From Lachnospiraceae bacterium UBA1818 (GTDB lineage: Bacteria; Bacillota; Clostridia; Lachnospirales; Lachnospiraceae), in the NCBI GenBank assembly GCA_904419285.1, contig CAJFQZ010000023.1:1-62320 (forward strand): 62,320 nucleotides of DNA. Reading direction: 5' to 3'. The notes beneath the pieces were generated by a model. The model was given only the letters and a program-made list of their open reading frames with translations, was not told where the DNA came from and ran no database searches. Below are positions 1-9,350 of the stretch, piece by piece. The position numbers and the translations under genes were made by a program. Within the stretch, counting starts at the first letter, position 1. Every line of letters begins with the position of its first letter.

Positions 1-262
1 AATTAGAAACTCATAATTTTACAGGTGTTTATCACACCTCATAGAACTTTAATAAAATCCTCCGAAAGCCTTGAAAACAAAGGATTTATCGCAATCAGTA
101 AACCTTATTTCTTTATATGGTTTCACACAATGTTACCCTTGTTCAGCACAATCATAAGGGCAAAATCAAGGGCAAAAAAATCTCATAACAAGATATAACA
201 GAGTGTGGCAATCGGAGAACTGTGACATATGTGCGAATATATTATACTGGAGGATTTATTAT
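1..262. other. AT-rich leader before tnpV, no gene seen
   Basis: No convincing reading frame was found here. Near 158-177 the block GGGCAAAA occurs twice with TCAA between the copies. The composition is AT-rich, like the following mobile-element genes, so this is probably the inner part of the same element. Its outer end lies beyond the window. Confidence 0.4.
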
Positions 263-640
263 ATGGACAAGTACATTTTTGATGAAGGCAATGGTTTATG
301 GTATGAACTGCAAGGAGATTATTATATTCCTTGCCTTACTTTACCAAACAAAAAAGAGCAGCCTGTCGGTTTGTGGGGACAGCGGCACTTGCAGTATCTG
401 AAAGAATTCCGCAAAAATACATATACAACGCTGCTTACAAGTGGTAAATTGAATGCTTACCTTGCTGACATTGACAGGCAAGCACAAGAGAGATTTGAAA
501 CACTTACAGAACAGATGAAACGAGTACAAGGTATTACGGAACAGCTAAAAGCGGAAAGTGTTTTAGAATGGACAGGACGAATGAATAACATTAGAACTTG
601 CGTTATTGAGATTGTCAATGAGGAAATAGTATACAGTTAA
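263..640 (+). CDS. tnpV: TnpV family transposon-encoded protein
   Basis: The 125-residue protein begins MDKYIFDEGNGLWYELQGDY and continues with a YIPCLTLP block, a GLWGQRHLQYLKE block and a helical charged tail, which is the usual look of TnpV proteins. These small proteins ride on Clostridia integrative and mobilisable elements, and their role is not established. The start at 263 is chosen because GGAGG lies 9-14 bases upstream; an in-frame ATG at 203 has no such site. A strong hairpin terminator follows at 674. Together with the relaxase tail at 2580 it marks this end of the window as part of a mobile element. Confidence 0.8.
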   Translation: MDKYIFDEGNGLWYELQGDYYIPCLTLPNKKEQPVGLWGQRHLQYLKEFRKNTYTTLLTSGKLNAYLADIDRQAQERFETLTEQMKRVQGITEQLKAESVLEWTGRMNNIRTCVIEIVNEEIVYS

Positions 641-673
641 AATAATGTAACGCATATAACCGTAAAATTGCGG

Positions 674-710
674 CGGGTAGGGTTAATAACCTTACCCGTT
701 TTGCTTTCTG
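674..710 (+). terminator. Intrinsic terminator after tnpV
   Basis: An 11-bp stem pairs 674-684 with 688-698 (CGGGTAGGGTT against AACCTTACCCG, one G-T pair). It has a 3-base loop and a T-rich tail. It ends the tnpV transcript before the TetR promoter. Confidence 0.75.
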
Positions 711-779
711 CTTTGCGAGACATTTTATAGGGTATTTTCCCTGAAAAATTGTTACAAATCTTCTGTTTGCCTCAATCGC

Positions 780-807
780 TTGACAAGGAAAAAGAAACGA
801 GTATAAT
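780..807 (+). promoter_or_regulatory. Sigma-A promoter for the TetR gene
   Basis: A perfect -35 box TTGACA (780-785) is followed after 16 bases by a perfect -10 box TATAAT (802-807), 46 bases before the TetR start. Between them and the gene lies GTTGCACAAC, a short dyad that could be an autoregulatory operator. Confidence 0.75.
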
Positions 808-853
808 AAGAAACATAAGTTGCACAACGATAGTTTTTTATGGAGGGAGATAG

Positions 854-1429
854 ATGCCACCTAAATTTAAGTTCACAAGAGAACAAATTGTAGCTGCCGC
901 TTTAGAGGTTACGAGAAAGAATGGAATAACAGGATTAACTGCAAGAGGACTAGCAGCAGAACTTGGCTCATCAGCAAAGCCAATTTTTGGTTTGTTTCAA
1001 AATATGGAAGAAGTACAGAGAGAGGTTGTATCTGCTGCGAATACGCTATATCAGTCTTACATCAAAAAAGGTATGGCAGATAACAAATTCCCGCCCTATA
1101 AAGCAAGCGGTATCGCCTATATTCAGTTTGCAAAGGAAGAAAAAGAGTTATTCAAACTACTTTTTATGCGTGACAGAACAGATGAAAAGATAGAAGAAAA
1201 CCGTGAAGAAATTCGTCCAATACTGGACCTCATTATGAAAAATTTAGGTATTGACGAAAATGAAGCGTACTTTTTTCATTTGGAACTGTGGCTGTATGTT
1301 CACGGTATTGCAACAATGATAGCAACAAATTATCTTGAATGGGACATTGAATTTATTGACAAGGCACTTACCGATGCCTATCAGGGATTAAAAAATCGTT
1401 ATGTAACAAGGAGTACAGATAATGAATGA
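854..1429 (+). CDS. TetR/AcrR family transcriptional regulator
   Basis: A 191-residue DNA-binding repressor. The first 50 residues form the TetR helix-turn-helix (REQIVAAALEV, then GLTARGLAAELGSS, then a PIFGLFQNMEEV recognition region). The rest is an all-helical ligand and dimer domain. The start is supported by GGAGGGAG a few bases upstream. The stop overlaps the start of the following alpha/beta hydrolase by 8 bases, so the two were one operon. TetR proteins usually repress their own promoter and the adjacent gene until a small ligand binds; the ligand here is unknown. Confidence 0.85.
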   Translation: MPPKFKFTREQIVAAALEVTRKNGITGLTARGLAAELGSSAKPIFGLFQNMEEVQREVVSAANTLYQSYIKKGMADNKFPPYKASGIAYIQFAKEEKELFKLLFMRDRTDEKIEENREEIRPILDLIMKNLGIDENEAYFFHLELWLYVHGIATMIATNYLEWDIEFIDKALTDAYQGLKNRYVTRSTDNE

Positions 1430-2323
1430 AAAAATTTATGAAAATCAAGGCATACGATTGAAATACTATGAATCCAGAAATAGTTTCCAGCCTTTGGTTT
1501 TAATTCACGCTCAAGGCGTAGACGGACAAAGTTATGCGAGTGTGGCAAAACAGCTTTCAAAAAAATTTCATATCTATTCGGTTGACTGCTACGGTCACGG
1601 CGGCAGTCTGCATAAGCCCGAAGAATATAATATAAAATCTATCGGAGCAGCCATAATAGATTTTATTGAGAATGAAATCGGTCAAAAGGTTTGGCTATTG
1701 GGACATTCTTCGGGAGGTCTGATTGCCGCTTATATTGCCGCCGAAACAGAACTCTGTGAAATGCTGATATTAGAAGACCCTCCTTTTTTCGCTTCTCAGG
1801 GAGAACGCAGAAAAAGCACATTCAACTATGTTGACTTTATATCACACAAGAAGAAAAAAGTGATTTTGTTCTTTACTACTTTTCTCATCAATATGCTTGG
1901 AACTTTTTCCCTGAACAATCAAGAGAGAAAGTGAAAGGGAAACTTATAAAAATGGCGGCAGCTTATCGCACAAAACACCCTGAAAAAGATTTGAAGGTGC
2001 TGTTTTGGCCGAAAGCTGCATTAGCAGGATTTCAGGGTATGAATCACTATGACCCTTTATTCGGAGAAGCGTTTTATACCGACAGTTTTCATTGTGGAAC
2101 TTTGCACGAAGATATTTTGAGAAAAATCAGATGTAAAACAATTTTTATGAAAGCAAAAACAAATATCAACTCTGACGGAATACTGATGGCTGCACTGAAT
2201 GACGATGATGTGAAAAGAGTTTCAGAGTTGATTGGGGATTGCAAAATCATTCATTTCGATTGCGGACACGGTATCCATATTGAAAAGCCAAAAGAATTTG
2301 TGAAATGCCTGTTAGACTTATAA
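1422..2323 (+). pseudogene. Alpha/beta hydrolase, frameshifted
   Basis: The gene reads as an alpha/beta-fold hydrolase of about 300 residues split over two frames. The first frame (1422-1934) has the oxyanion-side HAQGVDGQ block and the nucleophile elbow GHSSGG. The second frame, which carries the coding sense to 2323, supplies the cap region and the catalytic-His end (CGHGIHIEKP). The sense switches near 1836-1838, where a run of three T would need one more base to restore a YITQEEKSDF continuation. This therefore looks like a one-base deletion in a T run. It is translationally coupled to the TetR gene upstream. A sequencing error is the alternative. Confidence 0.75.
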
Positions 2324-2356
2324 AACGTAAAAGGCAAACATTGTGGAGGTGATGAT

Positions 2357-2524
2357 ATGAACACAACAGCGTGGGTATATTGTCCTGTCTGCGGTAATAA
2401 AACCCGCACTATGATACGGGAGGACACCGAGATGAAGAACTTCCCGCTCTACTGTCCGAAGTGCAAAAAAGAAACAATCATCAATGTCGAAGATATGGAA
2501 GTCACACTTGCAGAACACAAATAG
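2357..2524 (+). CDS. Cysteine-rich KTR domain protein
   Basis: A 55-residue zinc-ribbon-like protein with two CPxC knuckles: CPVC at residues 9-12 and CPKC at 33-36. The first is followed by GNKTRT, the feature behind the KTR name. The start has GGAGGTGAT just upstream. Such proteins are common passengers of Tn916-like and mobilisable elements in Firmicutes, usually next to regulators, and their function is unknown. It sits directly after the broken hydrolase. Confidence 0.75.
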   Translation: MNTTAWVYCPVCGNKTRTMIREDTEMKNFPLYCPKCKKETIINVEDMEVTLAEHK

Positions 2525-2579
2525 GATTTCGTATGTATACCGCCGCTATGGGTAAAACCGTAACGGCGGTTTTCAATGC

Positions 2580-3182
2580 CTATCGGCTGTCTCTTTCAAA
2601 GGATTTTTTACGCTGCCTTTGTGGCGGTTTCTGCCTGTTTCGTTCCTGTATCTCCCGCAGATGTTTTAGCACGCTCTGCTTTTCGGGCGGTCGGTATTGT
2701 TCTTTGGCGGCTGTCGGTTTCCTGCTGACTTGGTATTCCCACTCGGCAAGGTCACGGTTATATTGCTCTACAACGCTTTCCATTTCTCCGAAAGTCCGCA
2801 TAAAGACTTGCACATCGGGATAACCGTCCTCTTTGAGTGTATCGGGGATTTTATCCAGCCTGTCAGAAATCTCAGCTTCGGTTTCTTTGATTTTTACCTC
2901 CAACGCTTTTCGTTCTTTGCCTTTGAAAAGTCCCTTTGTATCGGCAATCTGCTGTTTCAACTGCGGCAAGACTTTATCCTGCAAATGTTTAATCTCCCTT
3001 GCCTTGTCCTGTACTTTTATCATCAGGCTTCGCATATGACGGAACTCTGCCATATCCATATCAAGCGTGGGCTTGGGCGGCATATCCTTTTCTCGGATAA
3101 GTTTTTGCAGGAAGTCTTTTGCCTTGCTTACAATATGGGTGTAATAAACTTGACACATAAAGAGTTTTCTGTTCGACTGCAT
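2580..3182 (-). pseudogene. C-terminal remnant of a MobA/MobL-type relaxase
   Basis: About 180 residues of highly charged helical sequence (MPPKPTLDMDMAEFRHMRS, then long Lys/Glu-rich coiled-coil segments, then a basic KPPQRQRKKSFERDSR end) resemble the C-terminal half of MobA/MobL relaxases from Clostridia mobilisable elements. The nicking domain with its His triad is absent. The first 18 or so residues of the open frame look unrelated, so the break lies near 3130-3145 and marks the edge of the deleted element. Family assignment is by eye. Confidence 0.55.
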
Positions 3183-3292
3183 ATGCTGCGACCGACTGCT
3201 GTCGGGAGCTAAAATGTTTTCCTATATTTGAATGATCACAGTGTCTTAAAACATAGAAAAACACCGAGGGTATGGGGTGCGGAACCCCCCAT

Positions 3293-3366
3293 CAAGAGCA
3301 AGACCACAAAGAATACAGAAAGCAGAAAATCTGCTTTTTGTATTACGGGGTGGATCTTGCTCTTTG
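3293..3366. repeat. Nested inverted repeat at the edge of the mobile remnant
   Basis: A 15-bp stem pairs 3312-3326 with 3330-3344 around a 3-base loop, with one G-T pair. It is enclosed by a second imperfect inverted repeat, CAAGAGCAAGACC (3293-3305) against GGATCTTGCTCTTTG (3352-3366). The inner part could terminate transcription in either direction. The outer part could be an element end. It lies between the relaxase scar and the AAA ATPase tail. Confidence 0.5.
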
Positions 3367-3379
3367 AAGATATTACGCC

Positions 3380-5326
3380 CTATGTCTGTTGTGAATAAAC
3401 AAAACCTATGGTTTGTTTTTTTTCTCTTTTTATTTCCGGCAGTTCGATATCCCCGGCCTGTAAGGTTACAATATCTCTATCCGAAATCCGGTCATAATCC
3501 TGGTCAAGCAGCCGCACGGCCTGGGCCATCTGTGCTTTTTCGATCACATTGCGGACGTATCTGCCGTTCCCGAAATTATCCTGAACAGTTGTTCCATTTT
3601 TTCGCAGGCACCTTCTGAAAGCTCTAATCCTTTTCTCTTTGCAATCAGGTGTGCGATATCGCAGAGTTCTTCCGTGCTGTAATCGGCAAATGGTACATGA
3701 AAAGCTATGCGAGAGCGAAGCCCGGGATTTTTCCGCAGAAAAGTCTTCATTTTATCAGGATATCCTGCGAAGATCACGACTACATTATCCCTGTGATTTT
3801 CCATTTCCTGAACAATGGTATTGATCGCTTCATCGCCGTAGGAACCGTCCCGGTCATCGACCAGGGAGTAGGCTTCATCAATAAATAATACGCCGCCTTC
3901 TGCCTGCTTAAACTTTTTCTGTATCATCGGCGCAGTCCAACCGACATATTTTCCTATGAGATCGCCGCGGCCGACTTCGATCAGGTTTCCTTTGGAAAGC
4001 AGGCGGTTTTCTCTCATGATCCGGGCAAAGAGCCGGGCAACCGTTGTCTTGGCTGTACCCGGATTCCCGGAAAATACCATATGCATGGACAGGTGACCGG
4101 CTGCCATGCCTTTTTTCGAGAAGAGCTTCTGTGCCTTGGCATAGGCAAGCGCCTGGCGGATGATCTTTTTTGCTTCAGCCAGTCCGATCATTTCCATCAG
4201 TTCTGTATAAGCCGAACCCTTTGGCGCAGATTTCAGGACAGTCTGATCCGTCGTTTTGACAGCGCAATACTGTGGGTAGACAGATGTTTTCAGTTTTTGG
4301 TCGTACCAGGTATCGAAGAGAGTATGCAGGTTCGGGGCCAGATAATTCTTATCCTCTTCCAGCATGGAAAAAAGTTTCTTATCACATCTGACGCCATAAT
4401 TTCCCGCAAGTCCTTTCAGAAAATTCACCGCTGTGTCGCCACTCATAAAATCTTCTTTTAATTCAACAAAGCTGGTACTCCCGAGATTTTCATAAAAAAT
4501 ATCCTTTAGGCTCGTACACTCTCTTGGAAGTGCAAAGATGGTGAGAACCTGATTTCGGTATTTCTTCATAGTTTTACAAAGCTGTTCGATTATGTACCGG
4601 CCGCTTGAAGCATGGTCATCCTCGGTATCATCACCGGTGAGGTAACTGACGATCAAAGCGCCGCCGATGCAGCTTTGATAAAGACAGCCATAGGTGGAAC
4701 TGGAAAACTGTTCGCCCGGACAGAAACGGACCAGACAGCAGCGCCGGCTTCTCAGCCTGCCGTTGGCATAGAGAGCCTGGAGCAGAAGGCGGCAGAGTTT
4801 CTGCCTTATGTCCGAGTCATCTGTCTGTACCATATAATGGACCGGGTGGCCGATCGCTTTCTTCATGGATTTCCCGGCATAGATTCGGTCAAGTTCCGGG
4901 CGGAGAGACTCTCCGGCAGAGAAGGTATCTGCCTCTCTATATACAGTGGATCTGGCAGCTTTATCTATAATTTTTTCATCGTAGGTCGATATAATCATGG
5001 CGGCAGGCTGTCTGGAGCATGGAATGGGCAGCGTTAAACGTAATTTCTTCCATATGGAGATCCTTTACAGAAAGATTCAGTGCTTTTAAATAAGCCTGTA
5101 TCTGTTCCGGAAGTCCGGAAGATTCCTGACTGATGATCCCGGCATGAAAAATATTGTCGGATGCATCGGTTACATAGAAGCAGGACTGCCCCTTGAGCGT
5201 CTGATTAAAACTGGTGGTTTTCAGGCAGATTTTTCTCGCCCTTTCACGCAGGATATGTCTCTTATCATTTTCTTCTGTCCAGTCCGGGTTGGTTATAATT
5301 CCTTCAAATTTATAAAACTGCATCAC
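3380..5326 (-). pseudogene. SpoVK/CbxX-type AAA+ ATPase, two frame breaks
   Basis: Read from 5326 downward, a 110-residue N-terminal part ends in the frame HDYIDLR, but DEKIIDKA continues one frame over at about 4985. The main part carries the AAA+ core of the CbxX/CfxQ/SpoVK group: Walker A GNPGTAKTT, the pore-side GRGDLIGKYVGWTAP, Walker B LFIDEAYS, sensor VVIFAGYPDKM and an arginine-finger region GLRSRIAF. Near 3585 the frame breaks again. The family-typical NFGNGRYVRNVIEKAQMAQA and a tail to TAG at 3380-3382 continue in another frame; restoring one G would rejoin them. The first junction could instead be two genes overlapping by 23 bases. It is divergent from the WYL regulator. Confidence 0.65.
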
Positions 5327-5541
5327 AGTACCTCCGATCTGTTGTGTAATGCATATTCTTTACGAGTAAAAGATACCAGTACCCATGGCCCAAAAACAGG
5401 TCACGAAGAAAGAGCGCAGTGTGTCCTCATTTTGACTCATGTTATGAGTTATCCTGTAGAAAAGTAAGAGGAATTGTTATTTACTTTTAAGGGACACAAT
5501 GCAATAATAAATGAAAGAAACAAGAGACAGAGGAGTTATTT

Positions 5542-6622
5542 ATGTATGTAAAACAGCCCAAAAAACTGCTGATCCTGAATATCCTTGATATCCTGCGGAA
5601 GTATACGGATGAAGATCACCGTCTGAGCCAGAAGGAGATCGCTGAAATCCTGAAAAATGAATATGACATGAAGGCAGACCGATCTGTTGAATCTGATGGA
5701 CTGCGGATACGAGATCGAGTACAGTGAAACGATCCGGAATGTTCCGGTGAAGGACAAGAAGACCGGAGAAGTCCTAAGAGACAAGGATACCGGAGAGCCT
5801 GTGATGGAGGAGAACGAACTCTGGTCGGATTTTTATCTGAAGAGACAGTTTACGGACGGGGAACTCAGACTTCTGATCGACAGCCTGCTTTTTTCCAGGC
5901 ACATTCCCTACAGTCAGTGCAAAGATCTGGTGGAAAAGCTGGAAGATCTTTCCAATATATATTTTAAATCCAGAGTCCGCTATATTTCCACACTGCCGGA
6001 GGACAAGACGGATAATCGCCAGCTTTTTTATAATATCGAGATGCTGGATGAGGCCATCAGCAAAAACCGTAAGGTTTCCTTTCGATATGTGGAATATCAG
6101 ACAGATAAAAAACTGCATGAAAAGAGACGGCCGGACGGGAGTATCCGGGAGTATGTGATCACACCTTATCAGATGGCAGCAAGGGAAGGGAAATATTATC
6201 TGATCTGCAATTATGATAAATACGATGATGTATCCAATTACCGGCTGGACCGCATCCGGGATATCCGGATACTGGATGAACCGGGAAAACCATTTTCAGA
6301 GCTGAAATGGTCCGGAAACCGGAAGCTGGATCTTGGCGAGTATATGAAAGAGCATGTGTATATGTATTCCAGTGAAAATGTTCATGTGAAGTTCCGGATC
6401 GTAAAGCCGATGATCACGGATGTGATTGATATGTTCGGAAAAGAGGTAGTATTTTCGGATGAAGATGAGACACATGTGACGGTTGCCGTAAAGACAAACG
6501 AGCGGGCGATGGAGCAGTTCGCAAAGAACTTTGCTCCGGATGTAGAAGTGCTTCAGCCGGAGAGTCTGAGGGAGAAACTGAAGGAAGAATTGAAAAGGGC
6601 AGTGGAAGTGTATAGGAGGTAA
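5542..6622 (+). pseudogene. WYL-domain transcriptional regulator, broken in its HTH
   Basis: The first 50 residues form a winged helix-turn-helix (LLILNILDILRKYTDEDHRLSQKEIAEIL). After DR, where family members usually have about six residues (KSVKRN-like) before LLNL, only one base remains before CTGTTGAATCTG, so roughly 17 bases seem to be lost at about 5686. The second frame continues to 6622 with the WYL ligand domain (RKVSFRYVEY, then ITPYQMAAREGKYYLICNYD, then YRLDRIRDIRIL). WYL proteins often regulate defence or stress islands. The loss removes part of the DNA-recognition helix. Confidence 0.75.
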
Positions 6623-6626
6623 GAAG

Positions 6627-7212
6627 ATGGAGAAATTTGACAGTAAGCAACAAGTGTTTGATTTTATTTTCGTGATGGCAATGCGGGATGCTGTCATGCA
6701 AAAAGCATATAAAGGATGAATGCATGTATGTTCGAAATGAAATCTGGAAATTTATTGATAATCAGATTTTGAGGGGGAAATTTGATCATCAGAAAAAACA
6801 GGAAGACTATGATAAGGAATTTTTACGATTAGCTATAGATATTTGTAACACGATAAACAAAGTGGAAAATTCTAAGGAGTTTACATTCGGAAATGCGCAG
6901 AAATTAATCAATATGATGTGCAAATATTTTTATATCTTGGTCTATAATGACGAAAGCTTGCGAAAACATTTTGTATGTTGTCATTGCCCAATGGACAGTA
7001 TTATGTTGGATATCGTATGGAGAAAAAGAGTTAAAGACAGGAAAGATCAATACGGAATATTTGGAAAAGACTTTAAGGATAGTTGGGGAAATGAAGATTT
7101 TTTAGATAAGAATATACCAAAGCGATATGCTATTTTCCAAAAAGCTGTGCGTGATTTAATCGCTGATAAATCAGGTATTGAGAATGGGATAGAATTTGAT
7201 TATAGTGAATAG
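6627..7212 (+). pseudogene. Unknown protein, likely one gene with a frameshift
   Basis: A short frame starts at 6627 behind a perfect AGGAGGT and gives MEKFDSKQQVFDFIFVMAMR, ending at a TGA near 6719. The next frame over continues from about 6705 as DECMYVRNEIWKFIDNQILR and runs to 7212. Joined, they give about 190 residues, rich in charged and aromatic residues. A one-base change in the AAAG stretch near 6708 would unite them. The family was not recognised. It sits between the WYL regulator and the DUF2779 gene and is more AT-rich than either. Confidence 0.5.
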
Positions 7213-7340
7213 GAATAGTATTAGAGGGGGTGCTGTGTTGAATTTTATAGGCATTTAGATATCTAATCAGTCTGTATAATCGAATAATCTGAAACTATAT
7301 GTACCAACGATCAGTTTGGTGATTTTAGGAGAATAATGCA

Positions 7341-8819
7341 ATGGAATACAATATCTCCAAATCTCGGTACTGTTCTGCCGTTCAGTGCCCGAAGATCTTA
7401 TGGTTAAAAAAGAATATGCCGGAAGAGTTTGACTCATCCGTTGTGAATCAGGCGGTATTGGATGCGGGTTCGGCTGTCGGAGACCTTGCGATGGGATTGT
7501 TCGGCGACTTTGTGGAAGTTCCTTTTGGCAATCTGAGCGATATGGTTGCAAAGACGAAGCAGCTCATGGACTTGCAGACACCGGTTATTGCAGAAGCGTC
7601 CTTCTCTACGGATGGACTGTTCTGCAGTGTAGATATCCTGAAGGTTCTAAATGATACCGAAGTGGAATTATATGAAGTAAAAAGCTCCACTTCGGTGCAT
7701 GATATTTATTATCACGATGCGGCATTTCAGTATTATGTGTTAAGTAAGCTTGGTTATAAGGTCCGGTCTTGCAACATCGTTCATATCAATAATCAATATG
7801 AACGGAACGGAGAGTTGGACATCCATGAGCTTTTTACCATCAAAGAGGTTACTGCTGACGTAATAGCTTTACAACATGAAGTGGAAGTGAATATCCGGAT
7901 GCTTCGTGAATATATGAAACAGATAGAAGAACCGGAAGATGATATCGGGGAGCAATGTTTCTCACCTTATCCCTGCGGATTTTTCGCCTACTGCTCCAGA
8001 CATTTGCCAACGCCGAATATTTTTCAGGTAGCCGGTGCCAGGACAACCACGAAACTGAAATGCTACCGCAAGGGGATAGTGTCTTTTGAAGATTTGAATA
8101 CCTGTGATTTACTGTCTGGCGCTCAATATAAACAGATCGAACATGAATTATTTCATTATCCGCCTTACATAGACAAAGAAAGAATCGGGGAATTCATGCA
8201 AACAATCACGTATCCTCTGTACTTCCTTGATTTTGAATCTTTTCAGCCGGCAATTCCACTGTATGATCATTCTCATCCGTATGAGCAGATTGTTTTTCAA
8301 TACTCCCTGCATTATATTGAGAGCGAGGGCGGGGAGTTAAAGCACAAAGAGTTTTTAGCATACCCCGGAGAAGATCCACGGCGTAAGCTGGCAGGACAGC
8401 TCTGTGCGGATATTCCTCTGGATGTATGCACTACAGCTTATAATATGGGCTTTGAAAAGGGAAGGATACGTGGGCTTGCGGCACTATTTCCTGACTTGAG
8501 AGAGCATCTTATGAATATACATGATCATATTGTGGATCTTATGATCCCGTTTCAGAAAAAATGGTATTACTGCAGGGCCATGCAAGGTTCTTATTCTATA
8601 AAGTATGTTTTGCCTGCTTTGTTTCCTGATGATCCTGCGTTGGATTACCATAATCTGGAAGGAATCCATAATGGCGGCGAGGCTTCGGATGCTTTTGCAA
8701 AAATGAAAGCGATGACAGAAGATGAGATTGAAATAACAAGAGAACATCTTCTGAAATACTGTGGCTTAGACACTTTTGCTATGGTAAAAGTGTGGGAAAA
8801 ATTAAAGGAAGCTATTTAG
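7341..8819 (+). CDS. DUF2779 protein, Cas4-like nuclease fused to a DnaQ-like exonuclease
   Basis: A 492-residue protein. The N-terminal half resembles a Cas4/RecB-type PD-(D/E)XK region: SRYCSAVQCPKILWLKK, then VDILKV and LYEVKSS as the D...ExK core, with cysteines at CSAVQCP and at CFSPYPCGFFAYCSRH that could hold an Fe-S cluster. The C-terminal half has a 3'-5' exonuclease-like pattern: YFLDFESF (motif I), AYNMGFEKGRI (motif II) and YCGLDTFAMV (motif III). DUF2779 proteins have this two-domain plan. It is likely to act on nucleic acid. Substrate and role are unknown. It is intact among broken neighbours. Confidence 0.75.
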   Translation: MEYNISKSRYCSAVQCPKILWLKKNMPEEFDSSVVNQAVLDAGSAVGDLAMGLFGDFVEVPFGNLSDMVAKTKQLMDLQTPVIAEASFSTDGLFCSVDILKVLNDTEVELYEVKSSTSVHDIYYHDAAFQYYVLSKLGYKVRSCNIVHINNQYERNGELDIHELFTIKEVTADVIALQHEVEVNIRMLREYMKQIEEPEDDIGEQCFSPYPCGFFAYCSRHLPTPNIFQVAGARTTTKLKCYRKGIVSFEDLNTCDLLSGAQYKQIEHELFHYPPYIDKERIGEFMQTITYPLYFLDFESFQPAIPLYDHSHPYEQIVFQYSLHYIESEGGELKHKEFLAYPGEDPRRKLAGQLCADIPLDVCTTAYNMGFEKGRIRGLAALFPDLREHLMNIHDHIVDLMIPFQKKWYYCRAMQGSYSIKYVLPALFPDDPALDYHNLEGIHNGGEASDAFAKMKAMTEDEIEITREHLLKYCGLDTFAMVKVWEKLKEAI

Positions 8820-8865
8820 TCCACAATATTTTTGAAATTTATTGATCGAAAAAGGAAAGATTTCT

Positions 8866-9340
8866 ATGAAATGTTGTTTTACTGGGCACCGGTATTTCCC
8901 GTGGAGTTCTGATCCGGAATCTTCTGAATACCAGGTATTGATAGAACGATTAGATCGGGCAATCGACCAGGTGCTTGCTAAAGGTGTTATCCATTTTATT
9001 TGTGGTAATGCGATTGGCGTAGATACATGGGCCGCCGAGATTGTTTTGCAGAGAAAAAGCTAATAATCCGGAAATATTTCTTGAGATTGCCCTGCCCTTT
9101 TCCGACCATAACAGACACGAACCCGGTTGTCAGAATATTCAATCTAAAGCAGATCTTGTCCATGTCGTCAGCACGGAGAAATCCAGGATAGCCGCTTTCT
9201 GCAAGAGGGATACATACATGGTAGATCAGAGCAACATTCTGATTGCAGTATATGATAAAAACCGCTCTCACAGCGGTACAGCAAAAACCGTGGCTTATGC
9301 GAGAAAACAAGGACTGGAAATCATAGAAATCCAGCCGTAA
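8866..9340 (+). pseudogene. SLOG family protein (DUF1273/YpsA-like), frameshifted
   Basis: The start MKCCFTGHRYFPW and then HFICGNAIGVDTWAAEIVL match the SLOG nucleotide-binding fold of the YpsA/DUF1273 group, where GHR and the GxxxGxD loop shape the pocket. At about 9045-9058 the frame ends in QRKS-stop. The adjacent frame continues with NNPEIFLEIALPFSDHN, RDTYMVDQSNILIAVYD and GTAKTVAYARKQGLEIIEI, the usual C-terminal half. A one-base change near the AAAAA run would join them. The start at 8866 has AAAGGAAAG upstream. SLOG proteins are thought to sense or process nucleotide-derived ligands. Confidence 0.75.
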
Positions 9341-9350
9341 ACCGTTTCTT

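Noticed and set aside
4976-5326. Separate small gene upstream of the AAA ATPase
   Set aside because: The sense runs from HDYID into DEKIIDKA one frame over, which fits a single broken gene better. A true 23-base overlap of two genes remains possible and is noted in the feature.
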